This document shows positions 1 to 12,325 of a stretch of 64,000 nucleotides of DNA, piece after piece. The DNA is taken from the NCBI RefSeq assembly GCF_000425565.1, contig NZ_AUDR01000013.1, positions 186,001 to 250,000 of the forward strand. The letters run 5' to 3'. The notes under the pieces were generated by a model that worked only from the letters and a program-made list of their open reading frames with translations, ran no database searches and was not told the DNA's origin. The stretch is from Tepidiphilus margaritifer DSM 15129 (GTDB taxonomy: Bacteria; Pseudomonadota; Gammaproteobacteria; Burkholderiales; Rhodocyclaceae). How positions within the stretch are numbered: position 1 is the stretch's first letter; every line of letters starts with the position of its first letter. The position numbers and the translations under genes are program-made.

Positions 1-1
1 G

Positions 2-2755
<2,754 letters not shown>

Positions 2756-2758
2756 AGG

Positions 2759-5700
2759 TCAGCCGCGGTACGGTAGGGTGAGCGCGAGCGTCTGCAGGCG
2801 AGCGATGAGTTCGCGCTGCAGGGCGGTGACTTCCTCGCGCAATTCGAGGGATGGGGCGCCGGCGTTCGCCGCAGTGACCAGTTTTTGCGCCGCGCGGTGC
2901 ATCGTTTCGTGCGTGTGCACGATGGCGGAGAATTCGGCCTGGGTGCCCAGGATCTCCCGTCCTTCACCGTCGAGCCAGCGGCCGAAGTCGCAGCGGTGCG
3001 GATCGAGCTGCGGGGGTGGTGTCGCGATGCCGTCGCGGAGGTGGTATTCGAGTCGGGCGAACCAGTGGCGGTGGCACAGCTCGAAGCGCGTCATCTGCCG
3101 GCACAGGGGGTTGGCCAAGGTATCGCGCCAGCGCGCCCATTGCGGCGGTTGCTGCCAGCGTAGCGCCCAGTTGGTGAAGTCGGCTTGCGGCATGGGGTGG
3201 GCGATGCCATAGCCCTGGGCGACGTCGGCACCGAGTCGCAAGAGGTATTCGCCGTGCTCGAGCGTTTCCACCCCTTCGGCGACACAGTGCAGGTCGAAGG
3301 TGCGGGCGAGTTCGAGCACGGCCTCGACGATGCGATAGTCGTCGGTCTCGTCGAGCAGATGGATGACGAAAGTCTGGTCGATCTTGATCGAATGGGCCGG
3401 TACGCGCTTGAGGTAGGCGAGCGAAGAGTAGCCGCTGCCGAAATCGTCGATCGCCAGGCGTACCCCCAATGATCGGCATTGGATCATCAACTGCTCGATG
3501 CCCAGGCCGGCGTCGAGCGCGCTCGATTCGACGATTTCCAGCTCCAGCCGTTGCGGCGCGGCATCGGGATAGCGTTTGAGCCGTTCCTCGAGCTGACGAG
3601 GGAAAGTCGGATCGAGCAGTTGGCGCGGCGCGACGTTGACCGAGACGAGCCATTGCCGTCCTTGGCGCGTCCAGTCGGTGAGCTGCGCCAACGCCCGCTC
3701 GAGCACCCAGTTGCCAAGCCGCACGATTGCCTCGTCGTTCTCGATCGCTGGGATGAATGCACCGGGAGCGAGGAGTCCTCGCGTGGGATGCCGCCAGCGC
3801 ACCAGGGCTTCCGCGCCTTCGATGCGTCCGCTCGCCAGCTCCACGCGCGGCTGCAGATAGAGCCGCAATTCTTCCCGTTCGATGCCCTCGATCACCGCCT
3901 GGCTCAGGGAGCGACGCGCCTGCTGCTCGCGGTCGAGTTTGGCGTCGAACCGGCAATAGCGATTTTTGCCGGCCTGCTTTGCCTGATAGAGGGCGAGATC
4001 GGCGTGGCGCAGCAGCACTTCGGGGTCGGCGTCGTCTTCGGGGTAGATGGTGACGCCGATGCTGGTGGTGAGCTGCAGCAGTTCGTCGCCGTACTTGATC
4101 GGCATGCGGGTGACAGAGAGCATGCGCTCCACGATCGGCACCCAGGCTTCGGCCGAAGGGAGATCGGTGATCACGGCGACGAACTCGTCACCGCCGATGC
4201 GCGCGAGCGTGTCGGTCTCGCGCAGCGCCCCTTGTAGGCGTCGGGCAGTGAGCCGCAACACGTCATCGCCGACGTCGTGGCCGCAGCGGTCGTTGATCGG
4301 CTTGAAACCGTCCAGGTCGAGGTAGGCTACCGCCACCGCGGTACCGTGGCGCCGGGCGGCGGCGAGCGCCTGCGCCAGGCGGTCGTTGAGGAGCACCCGA
4401 TTGGGTAGCCCCGTGAGTTCGTCGTGGTAGGCCAGGCGTTCGAGCATCTGCTGCTGTGCCTTGAGCGCCGTGATGTCCTGCATCGCTGCGACGTAGCGGA
4501 TCGGTCGGTGCCGTTCGTCGTACACGGTGGAGATGGTAAGCAGCGTCGGCAGCGGCTGACCAGATTTGGTCTGGTTCCACACTTCGCCGTGCCAGCTGCC
4601 GCTCGCCCGCAGCGTGGCCCACATCGCGTCGTAGAAAGCCTGGTCGTGCCGATTCGAGCGCCACGGCGCGATCGGCTTGCCGATCACTTCCTCGCGTGAA
4701 AAACCGGTCATGCGCAGCAGAGCATCGTTGACTTCCAGGATCATGAGATCGGTATCGGTGACCACCACGCCCTCGGCGAGGGCGTGGAAGACGCTGGCGG
4801 CGATGCGCTGGGATTCTTCCAGCTGCACGGCATCGGTGACGTCGCGCACCAGCCCGGCGATACGCCGGATCCGGGCGCTTTCCACGTCGCTGTCGACGGC
4901 GCGGGCCCAGGTCTCGATCCAGCGCCAGCCGCCGTCGGCGTGACGGATGCGGTAGCGCAGGTCCACGTTGGGACGTGTGCGGTTGATGTGTTCGACGACT
5001 GCCTTATGCACTCGCTCCCGATCCTCGGGATGGATCATCGCCACCCATTCTTCGAGCGGCACGTCGATCGGGCGCTCGCCGGGTAGGCCGAGAATGCGCT
5101 GGCTCCGGGGGCAGAAGGTGGCGATGCGCTGCTCCACGTCCCACAGGATGCGGCCGAGTCCCGCTCCCTCGAGGGCGAGTTCGAGCTCCTCGGCCAGCTG
5201 CCGCGTCCGATGCTGGGCGCGCCGCAGCCGCAGATAGGCCGCCCCGAGCAGCACGAGCAGCAGTCCCAGGCCGATCACCGCGCCGCCGAGAATCTCGCGG
5301 CGCGCCGCCTCGGTACGGCGCAGCGCCTCCGTGCGCTCGGCCACGAGCTCCTCGAGCCGGTTCTGGTAGCGCTCCAGTTCGGTCTGCAGGAGACTCGCCC
5401 GTGTCTCGGGCAGGACCAGCGAGAGCAGATAGGTGCGCCCGTCGATCTGTACCGGACTCGAGTAGACTTCGGTGGCGACGATCCGTCCCGAGGCGAGACG
5501 GTGAGGAAAGACGAAGAAATTGCGCCGCTGACGGCGCGCCTCGTCCATCTCGCGCTGCACTTCCTCGGGCGAGAGTTGGTTGATCTCTTGGATCGTCATG
5601 CCGCCGAGCAGCCGCTCGACGGGATAGCCGTAGAAGGCGATCGCGGCCTCGTTCGCATCGAGGATGCGCCCATCGTCTGGCGCGATGAGGAGCGCCGGTA

Positions 5701-5851
5701 CGGCATGTTGCCGCAGAGGGTCTGGCAGCTGCTGCGCCCAGATCGGGCGCAGCGAGAAGAGCATCGCTGGCAGAATCACGCATCGGACGAGGCAGCGGCG
5801 CAGCCGCGAGCACATCGCATCCCGGGATGGCCTCAGGCGGCGGCCGGTCAT
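2759..5851 (-). CDS. Membrane PAS-PAS-PAS-GGDEF-EAL protein with C-terminal CZB zinc domain
   Basis: Predicted bifunctional cyclic-di-GMP synthase/phosphodiesterase of 1030 residues. Order seen: signal peptide or anchor (about 20-40), PAS-like domain (45-150), coiled coil (155-185), membrane helix (188-207), two cytoplasmic PAS/PAC domains (225-345, 350-465), GGDEF (470-635), EAL (650-900), CZB-like domain (920-1000). The cyclase motif GGDEF is intact, with inhibitory site RETD five residues before it. EAL (681-683) and DDFGSG are intact, so both activities are possible. The CZB ligands expected from the family are present: H927, C954 in HRCDFGRWL, H981 and H985. Because the first PAS lies between a signal sequence and a membrane helix, it should be periplasmic. 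The start is preceded by GAGAGG. Monocistronic, with a TATAAT box at 5879-5884 upstream. Confidence 0.9.
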   Translation of the reverse strand: MTGRRLRPSRDAMCSRLRRCLVRCVILPAMLFSLRPIWAQQLPDPLRQHAVPALLIAPDDGRILDANEAAIAFYGYPVERLLGGMTIQEINQLSPEEVQREMDEARRQRRNFFVFPHRLASGRIVATEVYSSPVQIDGRTYLLSLVLPETRASLLQTELERYQNRLEELVAERTEALRRTEAARREILGGAVIGLGLLLVLLGAAYLRLRRAQHRTRQLAEELELALEGAGLGRILWDVEQRIATFCPRSQRILGLPGERPIDVPLEEWVAMIHPEDRERVHKAVVEHINRTRPNVDLRYRIRHADGGWRWIETWARAVDSDVESARIRRIAGLVRDVTDAVQLEESQRIAASVFHALAEGVVVTDTDLMILEVNDALLRMTGFSREEVIGKPIAPWRSNRHDQAFYDAMWATLRASGSWHGEVWNQTKSGQPLPTLLTISTVYDERHRPIRYVAAMQDITALKAQQQMLERLAYHDELTGLPNRVLLNDRLAQALAAARRHGTAVAVAYLDLDGFKPINDRCGHDVGDDVLRLTARRLQGALRETDTLARIGGDEFVAVITDLPSAEAWVPIVERMLSVTRMPIKYGDELLQLTTSIGVTIYPEDDADPEVLLRHADLALYQAKQAGKNRYCRFDAKLDREQQARRSLSQAVIEGIEREELRLYLQPRVELASGRIEGAEALVRWRHPTRGLLAPGAFIPAIENDEAIVRLGNWVLERALAQLTDWTRQGRQWLVSVNVAPRQLLDPTFPRQLEERLKRYPDAAPQRLELEIVESSALDAGLGIEQLMIQCRSLGVRLAIDDFGSGYSSLAYLKRVPAHSIKIDQTFVIHLLDETDDYRIVEAVLELARTFDLHCVAEGVETLEHGEYLLRLGADVAQGYGIAHPMPQADFTNWALRWQQPPQWARWRDTLANPLCRQMTRFELCHRHWFARLEYHLRDGIATPPPQLDPHRCDFGRWLDGEGREILGTQAEFSAIVHTHETMHRAAQKLVTAANAGAPSLELREEVTALQRELIARLQTLALTLPYRG

Positions 5852-5878
5852 CGTCCCCTCTCCCCCATGCTTTTTTCC

Positions 5879-5884
5879 ATTATA
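5879..5884 (-). promoter_or_regulatory. Candidate -10 box of the GGDEF-EAL-CZB gene
   Basis: A perfect TATAAT on the minus strand lies 28 bp upstream of the start codon, which would give a leader of about 20 nt ending in the GAGAGG ribosome-binding site. No convincing -35 element is visible at 16-18 bp, so the promoter may depend on an activator or another sigma factor. Confidence 0.35.
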
Positions 5885-5946
5885 GGCTAGGGAGAACGGG
5901 GGCCGGCGTGCCCGAGCACCCTCTTCAAAGATGCGGAGAGGGGAGG

Positions 5947-7419
5947 TTACTCGCCGGTTGCGGTCTGTTTCGTCTCCTGGGAAGCCGCAGCGTTTGCGGC
6001 GGCCACGATCGGTTCACCCTCGAATTCGCGGCTGCCGCCGAGCGCCTTGTAGAGTTGGGCCGCGGCCGAGAGCAGCTGCCGGCGGGTGGAGATCACCGCC
6101 TGTGAGGCCTGGTAGGCGTCGCGCTGCGCGTCGAGCACTTCGAGGAAACTCGTGATGCCCTCGCGGTAGCGCGCCTCGGTAAGGGCGAGGCGTTGCTGCT
6201 GGGTGCGTTCGAGCATCATTTGGGCGTCGAGCTGGCGGGCGATGCGCTCGCGCGCCGAGAGGAGGTCAGCCACCTCGCGGAAGGCCTGCTGGATGGTGCT
6301 CTCGTACTGCGCCACGGCGATGTTCTTGCGCACCACTGCCAAGTCCAGGTTCGCCTGGGTGCGGCCCGCGTCGAAAATCGGCTGGGTGAGCATCGGCTGG
6401 AAGGTCCAGGCGGCGCTGCCCGCATCGAAAAGTCCACTGAAGGCGGCACTGGCGGTGCCGAGCATGCCGGTGAGGGTGATGCGGGGGAAGAAAGCGGCGC
6501 GCGCCGCGCCGATGTTGGCGTTGGCGGCGATGAGCTGGCGCTCGGCGGCGCGCACGTCCGGGCGGCGCAGAAGGACTTCGGAGGGGACGTTGACGGCGAA
6601 ATTGCCGATCAGGTCCTGCTCGCGCAGGCTGCGCCCTTGAGGCCAGTCGCTGCGGTCGGTACCGATCACCAGGCGCAGGTAGTTTTCGGCGGCCACGCGC
6701 TGCTGGTCGAGCTGCTCGACGGCCACACGCGCGGTCTCGTAGGAGCCGCGTGCCTGCAGGTAGTCGAGTTCGGAAGCGACGCCGACGTTGCGCCGCTCGC
6801 CGACCAGATTGAGCATGTCGGCACGCGTGCGCAGGGTCTCTTTGGCGAGCATCAGGCTCTCTTCGGCCTCCTTGAGGGAGAGGTAGGCGTTGGCCACGTC
6901 CGAGATCAGCGAGAGGCGGAAGGCGCGCTGCGCTTCGTCGGTGGCGAGGTACTGCTGGCGGGCGGCTTCGGTGAGGCTCGCCACCCGTCCCCAGAAGTCG
7001 AGCTCGAAGGAGAGGAGATTCGCTCCGACGTCGTATTGGTGCTGCACCATGGACCGCCCTGTGGATGAGAGGTCGTGCGGCACCCGCTGGGCGGCCTCGG
7101 AGGCGCTCGCCCCGATGTTGGGGAATCGGTCGGCGCGCTGGATGCGGTACTGGGCGCGTGCCTCTTCGACGCGGGCTACCGCCACGCGCAGGTCGCGGTT
7201 GTTCTCCAGCGCGGCGGCGATGAGCGCCTGCATGCGCGGGTCGGGGAAGTATTCCTGCCAGGGCATGTCGGCGATGTCGCGTTCGCCGCGGGGGTCGACC
7301 GAAGCCGGCCACTGGTCGCTCACGGGGGGCGCGGGCCGGAAATAGTCGGGCATCATCGAGCAGCCGCCGGCGGCGAGAAGCAGCGCGAGCGCGAGCGGGG
7401 AGGAACGAAGCTTACGCAT
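5947..7419 (-). CDS. RND efflux outer-membrane lipoprotein (OprM/NodT family)
   Basis: TolC-like outer-membrane channel of a tripartite efflux pump, 490 residues, the usual length for OprM/NodT. The N-terminus is a lipoprotein signal (LLLAAGGC) with the modified Cys near residue 20. The two repeated outer-membrane efflux protein domains follow, recognisable from PNIGASASEA, the VPSEVLLRRPDVRAAE segment and FPRITLTG. The start codon overlaps the end of the inner-membrane pump gene by 8 bp, indicating translational coupling as last gene of the tetR-mfp-rnd-omp operon. Substrate range cannot be read from sequence. Confidence 0.93.
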   Translation of the reverse strand: MRKLRSSPLALALLLAAGGCSMMPDYFRPAPPVSDQWPASVDPRGERDIADMPWQEYFPDPRMQALIAAALENNRDLRVAVARVEEARAQYRIQRADRFPNIGASASEAAQRVPHDLSSTGRSMVQHQYDVGANLLSFELDFWGRVASLTEAARQQYLATDEAQRAFRLSLISDVANAYLSLKEAEESLMLAKETLRTRADMLNLVGERRNVGVASELDYLQARGSYETARVAVEQLDQQRVAAENYLRLVIGTDRSDWPQGRSLREQDLIGNFAVNVPSEVLLRRPDVRAAERQLIAANANIGAARAAFFPRITLTGMLGTASAAFSGLFDAGSAAWTFQPMLTQPIFDAGRTQANLDLAVVRKNIAVAQYESTIQQAFREVADLLSARERIARQLDAQMMLERTQQQRLALTEARYREGITSFLEVLDAQRDAYQASQAVISTRRQLLSAAAQLYKALGGSREFEGEPIVAAANAAASQETKQTATGE

Positions 7420-10400
7420 GTTGGGACTCCTGGGCGGCAGCAGCGGGTTTGCCGGGGAAGAAGCGCCGCACCACCACGAAAAAGATCGGGACGAGGAAGA
7501 CGGCGAGCACGGTGGCGCTGATCATGCCGCCCATGACGCCGGTGCCGATGGCGTGACGTCCCTGGGCGCCGGCGCCGGTGGAGATGGCCAGCGGCAGCAC
7601 CCCGACGATGAAGGCGATCGAGGTCATGAGGATCGGACGGAAGCGCAGCCGAGCCGCTTCGGAGGCAGCCTCCAGCAGGCTCTTGCCGCTTTCCTGCAGT
7701 TCCTTGGCGAACTCGATGATGAGGATGGCGTTCTTCGCGGAGAGCCCGATGATGGCCACCAGGCCGACCTTGAAGTAGACGTCGTTGGCGAGCCCGCGCA
7801 GGTGGACCGCGAGCAAGGCGCCGAACACCCCCAGCGGAACCACCAGCAGCACGGCGAAGGGGATCGACCAGCTCTCGTAGAGCGCCGCCAGGCACAGGAA
7901 GACGACGATGAGCGAGATGGAGAAGAGCATCGGCGCCTGCGAGCCGGAGAGGTTCTCTTCGAACGAAGTGGTCGACCATTCATAGCCAATGCCGACCGGG
8001 AGCTTTTCGGCGATCTCGACCATCGCTTGCATCGCCTCGCCGCTCGACACGCCAGGAGCCGGCAGGCCGGTGAGCTTGACCGAGGGGAGACCGTTGTAGT
8101 GGTCGAGCCGTGGCGGACCGATGAGCCAGCGCGTCTTGACGAGCTCGGAGAGCTTGACCATGCCGCCCTGGTTGTTGCGCACCGGCACCTGCAGCATCTC
8201 TTCGGGCGTCATTCGCGTCATCGGATCGGCCTGCATCTGCACCCGCAGGATGCGCCCCTGGCGCTCGAAGTCGTTGATGTAGGCCACGCCGAACATCGCC
8301 TGCAGCGTCTGGTTGAGCACGGCGGAAGAGACGCCCAGCGTTTCGGCCTTGTCACGGTCGATGTCGAGCATCAGTTGCGGCCCGGGCGGCATACCTTCCA
8401 TGCGCACGTTGTAGAGCCGCTTGTCCTGGGCCGCCAGCTGCAGAGCCTGGTCCTTGACCTCATAGAGCGTGGTGCGACCGAGCCCGGCGCGGTCCTGCAA
8501 CCGGAAGTCGAAACCGCCGATGGATGCCATCTCCGGGATGGCCGGCGGGTTGATGGCGAAGACGATCGCTTCTTTCAGAGGGAAGAAGGCGCGGTTGGCC
8601 TTGAGGATGAGCGCCTGCGCGGCGGATTCGGGCGCCTTGCGTTCGCTCCAGTCCTTGAGCCGGGTGAAGACGAGGCCGGCGTTCTGACCGCGACCGAAGA
8701 AAGAGAAACCGACGATGCCGATGGTATTCTTCACCTCGGGCTGCGAGAGGTAGTACTTCTCGACCTGTGAGACGATTTCTTGGGTACGTTCTTGCGTTGC
8801 GCCCGGCGGCAGCTGCACCATGGTGATGAAGTAGCCTTGGTCTTCGTCGGGCAGGAAGCCGGTGGGCAGCTTGGTGAAGAGCCAGCCGGTGGCGGCAATG
8901 ATGATCAAATAGAGGATCATCAGGCGCCAGGGACGGGTGAGGAGCTGGCGCACCGTGGCGACATAGCCGGTGGTGGTGGCGAGAAAGCCCCGGTTGAACC
9001 AGCCGAAGAATCCCCGCTCGCCATGCCCTTCGGCGTGCGGCTTGAGGATCGATGCGCACAGCGCCGGGGTGAGGGTGAGCGCCATGAGGGCCGAGAAGAG
9101 CATGGAGAGCACGAGCGTGACCGAGAACTGGCGATAGATCACGCCCACCGACCCCGGGAAGAAGGCCATGGGGATGAAGACCGAGGTGAGCACCAGCGTG
9201 ATGCCGATGATGGCCCCCACGATCTGGGACATCGCCTTGTGCGCCGCCTCGCGTGGCGGGAGCTTGTCCTCGGCCATGACCCGCTCGACGTTTTCCACCA
9301 CCACGATGGCGTCGTCGACCACGATCCCGATCGCGAGCACCATGGCAAAGAGCGTGAGCACGTTGATGGAGTAGCCCAGCATCCACAGTCCAACCGTGGC
9401 GCCCACGAGCGACACCGGCACGACGATGGTCGGGATGATGGTGGCGCGCAGGTTGCCGAGGAAGAGGTACATCACGATGAAGACGAGCACCACGGCTTCG
9501 AAGAGGGTATGTACCACTTCGTTGATCGAGACGTTGATGAACGGCGTGGTGTCGTACGGGACGGTCCAGTCGATCCCGGGCGGAAAGTACTTGGCGAGCT
9601 GCTCCACTTGGGCCCGCACCCGTTGGGCCGTCTCGAGCGCGTTGTAGCCCGGGGCGAGCTTGATGCCGATGGCGGCGTTGGGCTGGCCGTTGAGGCGAGA
9701 GTAGATGTTGTAATCCTGGGCGCCGAGTTCGACGCGGGCGACATCCTTCACCCGGACGATGGAGCCGTCCGGCTGGGCACGCACCACGATCTCACCGAAC
9801 TCTTCCGGCGTTTTCAGCCGGCCGCGCGTGACGATGGTGGCGGCGTATTCCATGCCGGGCATGGCAGGAGGCGCATTGACTTCGCCCACCGGCAGCAGCA
9901 CGTTTTGGGCCGCGACGGCATTGACGACGTCGCCCGTGGTGAGGTGGTAGCTGTCGAGCTTGGCCGGCGACACCCACAGCCGCATGGAGTATTCCGAGCC
10001 GAAGAGTGTGGCATCGCCCACGCCCGGGACGCGCAGGACGGGATCGAGCACGTTGGCGGCGGCAAAGCTCGCGAGGTCGACGTAGTTGAGCGAATTGTCC
10101 GGCGAGAAGAGCGAGACGAACATGAGATAGTTGCGCCGCGCCTTCTTCACGCTATAGCCCAGGCGGCGCACGTCGTCCGGCAGCCGGGCCTCGATCTGCT
10201 TGATGCGGTTCTGCGCCTCCACCGAAGCGATGTCGAGGTCGGTACCCGGCCAGAAGGTGAGGTTGATCGTGGCCTGCCCCAGCTCCGATTGGGAGTCCAT
10301 GTAGATGAGGTGTTCGATGCCGTTCATCTGCTCTTCGATGAGCGTGACGACGGTTTGCTCGATCACGTCGGCCGAGGCACCGGGATAGGAGGCAGAGATG

Positions 10401-10534
10401 ACGAGTGCCGGTGCGGCTACCTCCGGGTACTGGGCGATCGGCAATGAACGTAGCGCCAGACTGCCGGCGAGCAGGATCACCAGGGCGATGACCCAGGAGA
10501 AGACCGGTCGGTCGATGAAATAATTGACGGACAT
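7412..10534 (-). CDS. RND multidrug efflux transporter, HAE1 (AcrB/MexB) family
   Basis: Proton-driven inner-membrane pump subunit of 1040 residues, the family's normal length. It starts with the characteristic NYFIDRPVFSWVIAL and shows twelve membrane segments with two large periplasmic loops. The proton-relay residues are intact: the double Asp in GIVVDDAIVVVENV (helix 4) and the Lys in LSAKNAILIIEFAKE (helix 10). The MFP gene ends 11 bp upstream and the outer-membrane channel gene overlaps downstream, so all three pump parts come from one transcript. Likely controlled by the TetR protein at the head of the operon. Confidence 0.95.
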   Translation of the reverse strand: MSVNYFIDRPVFSWVIALVILLAGSLALRSLPIAQYPEVAAPALVISASYPGASADVIEQTVVTLIEEQMNGIEHLIYMDSQSELGQATINLTFWPGTDLDIASVEAQNRIKQIEARLPDDVRRLGYSVKKARRNYLMFVSLFSPDNSLNYVDLASFAAANVLDPVLRVPGVGDATLFGSEYSMRLWVSPAKLDSYHLTTGDVVNAVAAQNVLLPVGEVNAPPAMPGMEYAATIVTRGRLKTPEEFGEIVVRAQPDGSIVRVKDVARVELGAQDYNIYSRLNGQPNAAIGIKLAPGYNALETAQRVRAQVEQLAKYFPPGIDWTVPYDTTPFINVSINEVVHTLFEAVVLVFIVMYLFLGNLRATIIPTIVVPVSLVGATVGLWMLGYSINVLTLFAMVLAIGIVVDDAIVVVENVERVMAEDKLPPREAAHKAMSQIVGAIIGITLVLTSVFIPMAFFPGSVGVIYRQFSVTLVLSMLFSALMALTLTPALCASILKPHAEGHGERGFFGWFNRGFLATTTGYVATVRQLLTRPWRLMILYLIIIAATGWLFTKLPTGFLPDEDQGYFITMVQLPPGATQERTQEIVSQVEKYYLSQPEVKNTIGIVGFSFFGRGQNAGLVFTRLKDWSERKAPESAAQALILKANRAFFPLKEAIVFAINPPAIPEMASIGGFDFRLQDRAGLGRTTLYEVKDQALQLAAQDKRLYNVRMEGMPPGPQLMLDIDRDKAETLGVSSAVLNQTLQAMFGVAYINDFERQGRILRVQMQADPMTRMTPEEMLQVPVRNNQGGMVKLSELVKTRWLIGPPRLDHYNGLPSVKLTGLPAPGVSSGEAMQAMVEIAEKLPVGIGYEWSTTSFEENLSGSQAPMLFSISLIVVFLCLAALYESWSIPFAVLLVVPLGVFGALLAVHLRGLANDVYFKVGLVAIIGLSAKNAILIIEFAKELQESGKSLLEAASEAARLRFRPILMTSIAFIVGVLPLAISTGAGAQGRHAIGTGVMGGMISATVLAVFLVPIFFVVVRRFFPGKPAAAAQESQHA

Positions 10535-10545
10535 GGTTCAGCCCC

Positions 10546-11676
10546 TCACTTCGCGGCGGCCGGCGCGGGCGCGGCCTTCGGCTGCCAGGGAATGGGCTTG
10601 ACAGGAGCGCCGGGGCGTACCTTGAGCAGACCTTCCACGATCACCTTGTCGCCTTCCTGAAGGCCTTCGAGCACGACCCAGTCGGTGCCGCTCATGCCGC
10701 CCACCTTGATCGCGCGGGGTGCGACCATGTTGTTGGCGTCGACCACCATGACGAAGTGCCCTTGGGGGTTGATCTGCACCGCGCGCTGCGGGATGGTGAT
10801 GACCTTGTCCATCTGCATCTGCGGCAGGCGCACGCGCACGAACATGCCCGGCAGCAGTTCATGCTGTGGGTTCTTGGCGAGTGCGCGCATCAGCACGGCG
10901 CCAGTGTTGGGGTCGACGGTGACGTCCTCGAAGAGGAGCTTGGCTGGGATGGGGTAGGTCTTGCCGTTGTCGAGCACGATCTCGACGTTGCTGCGATCGG
11001 CCTCCTTCCACTGCCCGGAGCGCAGCGCCTCACGCAGGGCGAGCAGCTCGGCGCTGGGCTGGGTGAAATTGACGTAGATCGGATCGATCTGCTCGATGGT
11101 GGCCAGATGCGTCGGTTCGCCTTTGCCCACCAGCGCACCTTCGGTGACGAGCGAGCGGCCGATGCGCCCGGAAATCGGCGCCGGGACGCGGGTGTTCTCC
11201 AGGTCGAGCGCGGCCTGCGCGAGCTTCGCTTCGGCCTGCTTCCAAGCGGCTTCGGCCGAATCGAACTCCTGCTGGCTGATGGCGTTGATCTTCACCAGCG
11301 GACGGTAGCGTTCCACCAGGAGTTTGGCCGTGGCGACGTCGGCTTTGGCGGCTTCAAAGGCGCGCTGGTAGGTGCGCGGTTCGATGCGGTAGAGCAGCTG
11401 CCCTTCCTTCACGTCGCTGCCTTCCTCGAAAAAGCGCTTTTCCAGGATGCCCTCGACGCGGGCGCGCACCTGGGCCGTGCGGTAGGCTTCGAGCCGGCCG
11501 GGGAGTTCGCGGCGCAGCACGGCGCTGCCGTAGCGGGCTTCGATCACCGCGACTTCGGGCGGAGGGGGGGCGGCGGCTTGATTCTTGGCCGCATCGGCGC
11601 CGTCGCGACTGCAGGCGGCAGCGGCGAAGACGAGAACGGCAAGGAGCGTCGATCGGAAAATGGAAGGGGTTCTCAT
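10546..11676 (-). CDS. RND efflux periplasmic adaptor (MexA/AcrA family)
   Basis: Membrane-fusion protein linking inner pump and outer channel, 376 residues. It has a lipoprotein signal (VFAAAACS), then the biotinyl-lipoyl-like half motifs around RARVEGILEKRFFEEGS, a coiled-coil hairpin, and the second half VPAPISGRIGRSLVTEGA, followed by beta-barrel and membrane-proximal domains ending in an Ala/Pro tail. The start overlaps the tetR stop by 4 bp (ATGA type), so regulator and pump are translated together. Confidence 0.93.
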   Translation of the reverse strand: MRTPSIFRSTLLAVLVFAAAACSRDGADAAKNQAAAPPPPEVAVIEARYGSAVLRRELPGRLEAYRTAQVRARVEGILEKRFFEEGSDVKEGQLLYRIEPRTYQRAFEAAKADVATAKLLVERYRPLVKINAISQQEFDSAEAAWKQAEAKLAQAALDLENTRVPAPISGRIGRSLVTEGALVGKGEPTHLATIEQIDPIYVNFTQPSAELLALREALRSGQWKEADRSNVEIVLDNGKTYPIPAKLLFEDVTVDPNTGAVLMRALAKNPQHELLPGMFVRVRLPQMQMDKVITIPQRAVQINPQGHFVMVVDANNMVAPRAIKVGGMSGTDWVVLEGLQEGDKVIVEGLLKVRPGAPVKPIPWQPKAAPAPAAAK

Positions 11677-12311
11677 GGGGTCGTACTCCTGGGGGACGAC
11701 GGTGAAACCGCCGATTTTATCGGTTCTTCGGGGTGGTAGGCGCGCAGAAAGAGGGAGACGATGTGCGCGGCGGTCTGGGCAGCGGACGCATTGCTGCCCG
11801 GACGCTGAGCTTCATAGAGCCGGCGCGTGCGCTCGGCACCGGTGAGCATGCTGAGCAACAGTTCGGCGGCAAAATGGGGATCGTCGCGACGCAGCTGCCC
11901 TTCGTCCATGGCGCGGCCGAGCAGCGCGGCGAGATGGCGCACGGTTTCACCGACACCGGCCTCATAAACCGTGCGGGCGAGCTCGGGAAAACGCGGGGCT
12001 TCGGCCACGAGCAGGCGGTGTAGAGCGATGCAGGGTTCGGCGAGCACCCGCTCGCGGTAGGTGCGGGCGAAGCGGGTGAGGGTAGCGGCCAGCGTCTCGC
12101 CCTCGAGCGGGTAGAGCGCGACCAAAATCCCTTCCCCCATCGTTTCGACGGCGCGGGCGAAGAGCTCGTCCTTGCTCGGGAAATAATGGTATACGGTCTG
12201 TTTGGCCACGCCAGCGCGCCGTGCAATCTCGTCGAGCGAGGCACGATAGCCACGTTCGGCGAAGACGGCATTGGCCGCTTCGAGGATTTTTCGTCGGGTG
12301 TCGTCGCTCAC
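11673..12311 (-). CDS. TetR-family repressor, first gene of the efflux operon
   Basis: DNA-binding regulator of 212 residues with a classical N-terminal TetR helix-turn-helix (about 20-60: SLDEIARRAGVAKQTVYHYF) and a variable ligand-binding C-terminal half resembling AcrR-type efflux regulators. The start is GTG, because the ORF opens there and the HTH spacing is normal; no Shine-Dalgarno is visible, so the mRNA may be nearly leaderless. A perfect inverted repeat lies 15 bp upstream (12326-12348). Unusually for efflux systems the repressor gene is not divergent but leads the operon it should control, giving autorepression of regulator and pump together. Confidence 0.92.
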   Translation of the reverse strand: MSDDTRRKILEAANAVFAERGYRASLDEIARRAGVAKQTVYHYFPSKDELFARAVETMGEGILVALYPLEGETLAATLTRFARTYRERVLAEPCIALHRLLVAEAPRFPELARTVYEAGVGETVRHLAALLGRAMDEGQLRRDDPHFAAELLLSMLTGAERTRRLYEAQRPGSNASAAQTAAHIVSLFLRAYHPEEPIKSAVSPSSPRSTTP

Positions 12312-12325
12312 AAAGTCGGTTTGAG

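Noticed and set aside
5891-5946. CCCTCT / AGAGGG hairpin after the outer-membrane efflux gene
   Set aside because: The loop is long and no T-run follows in the direction of transcription, so a terminator call is not supported.
8780-10447. 555-codon plus-strand frame opposite the RND pump
   Set aside because: Antisense shadow with His/Asp/Gly-rich composition and no ribosome-binding site; the pump gene is unmistakable.
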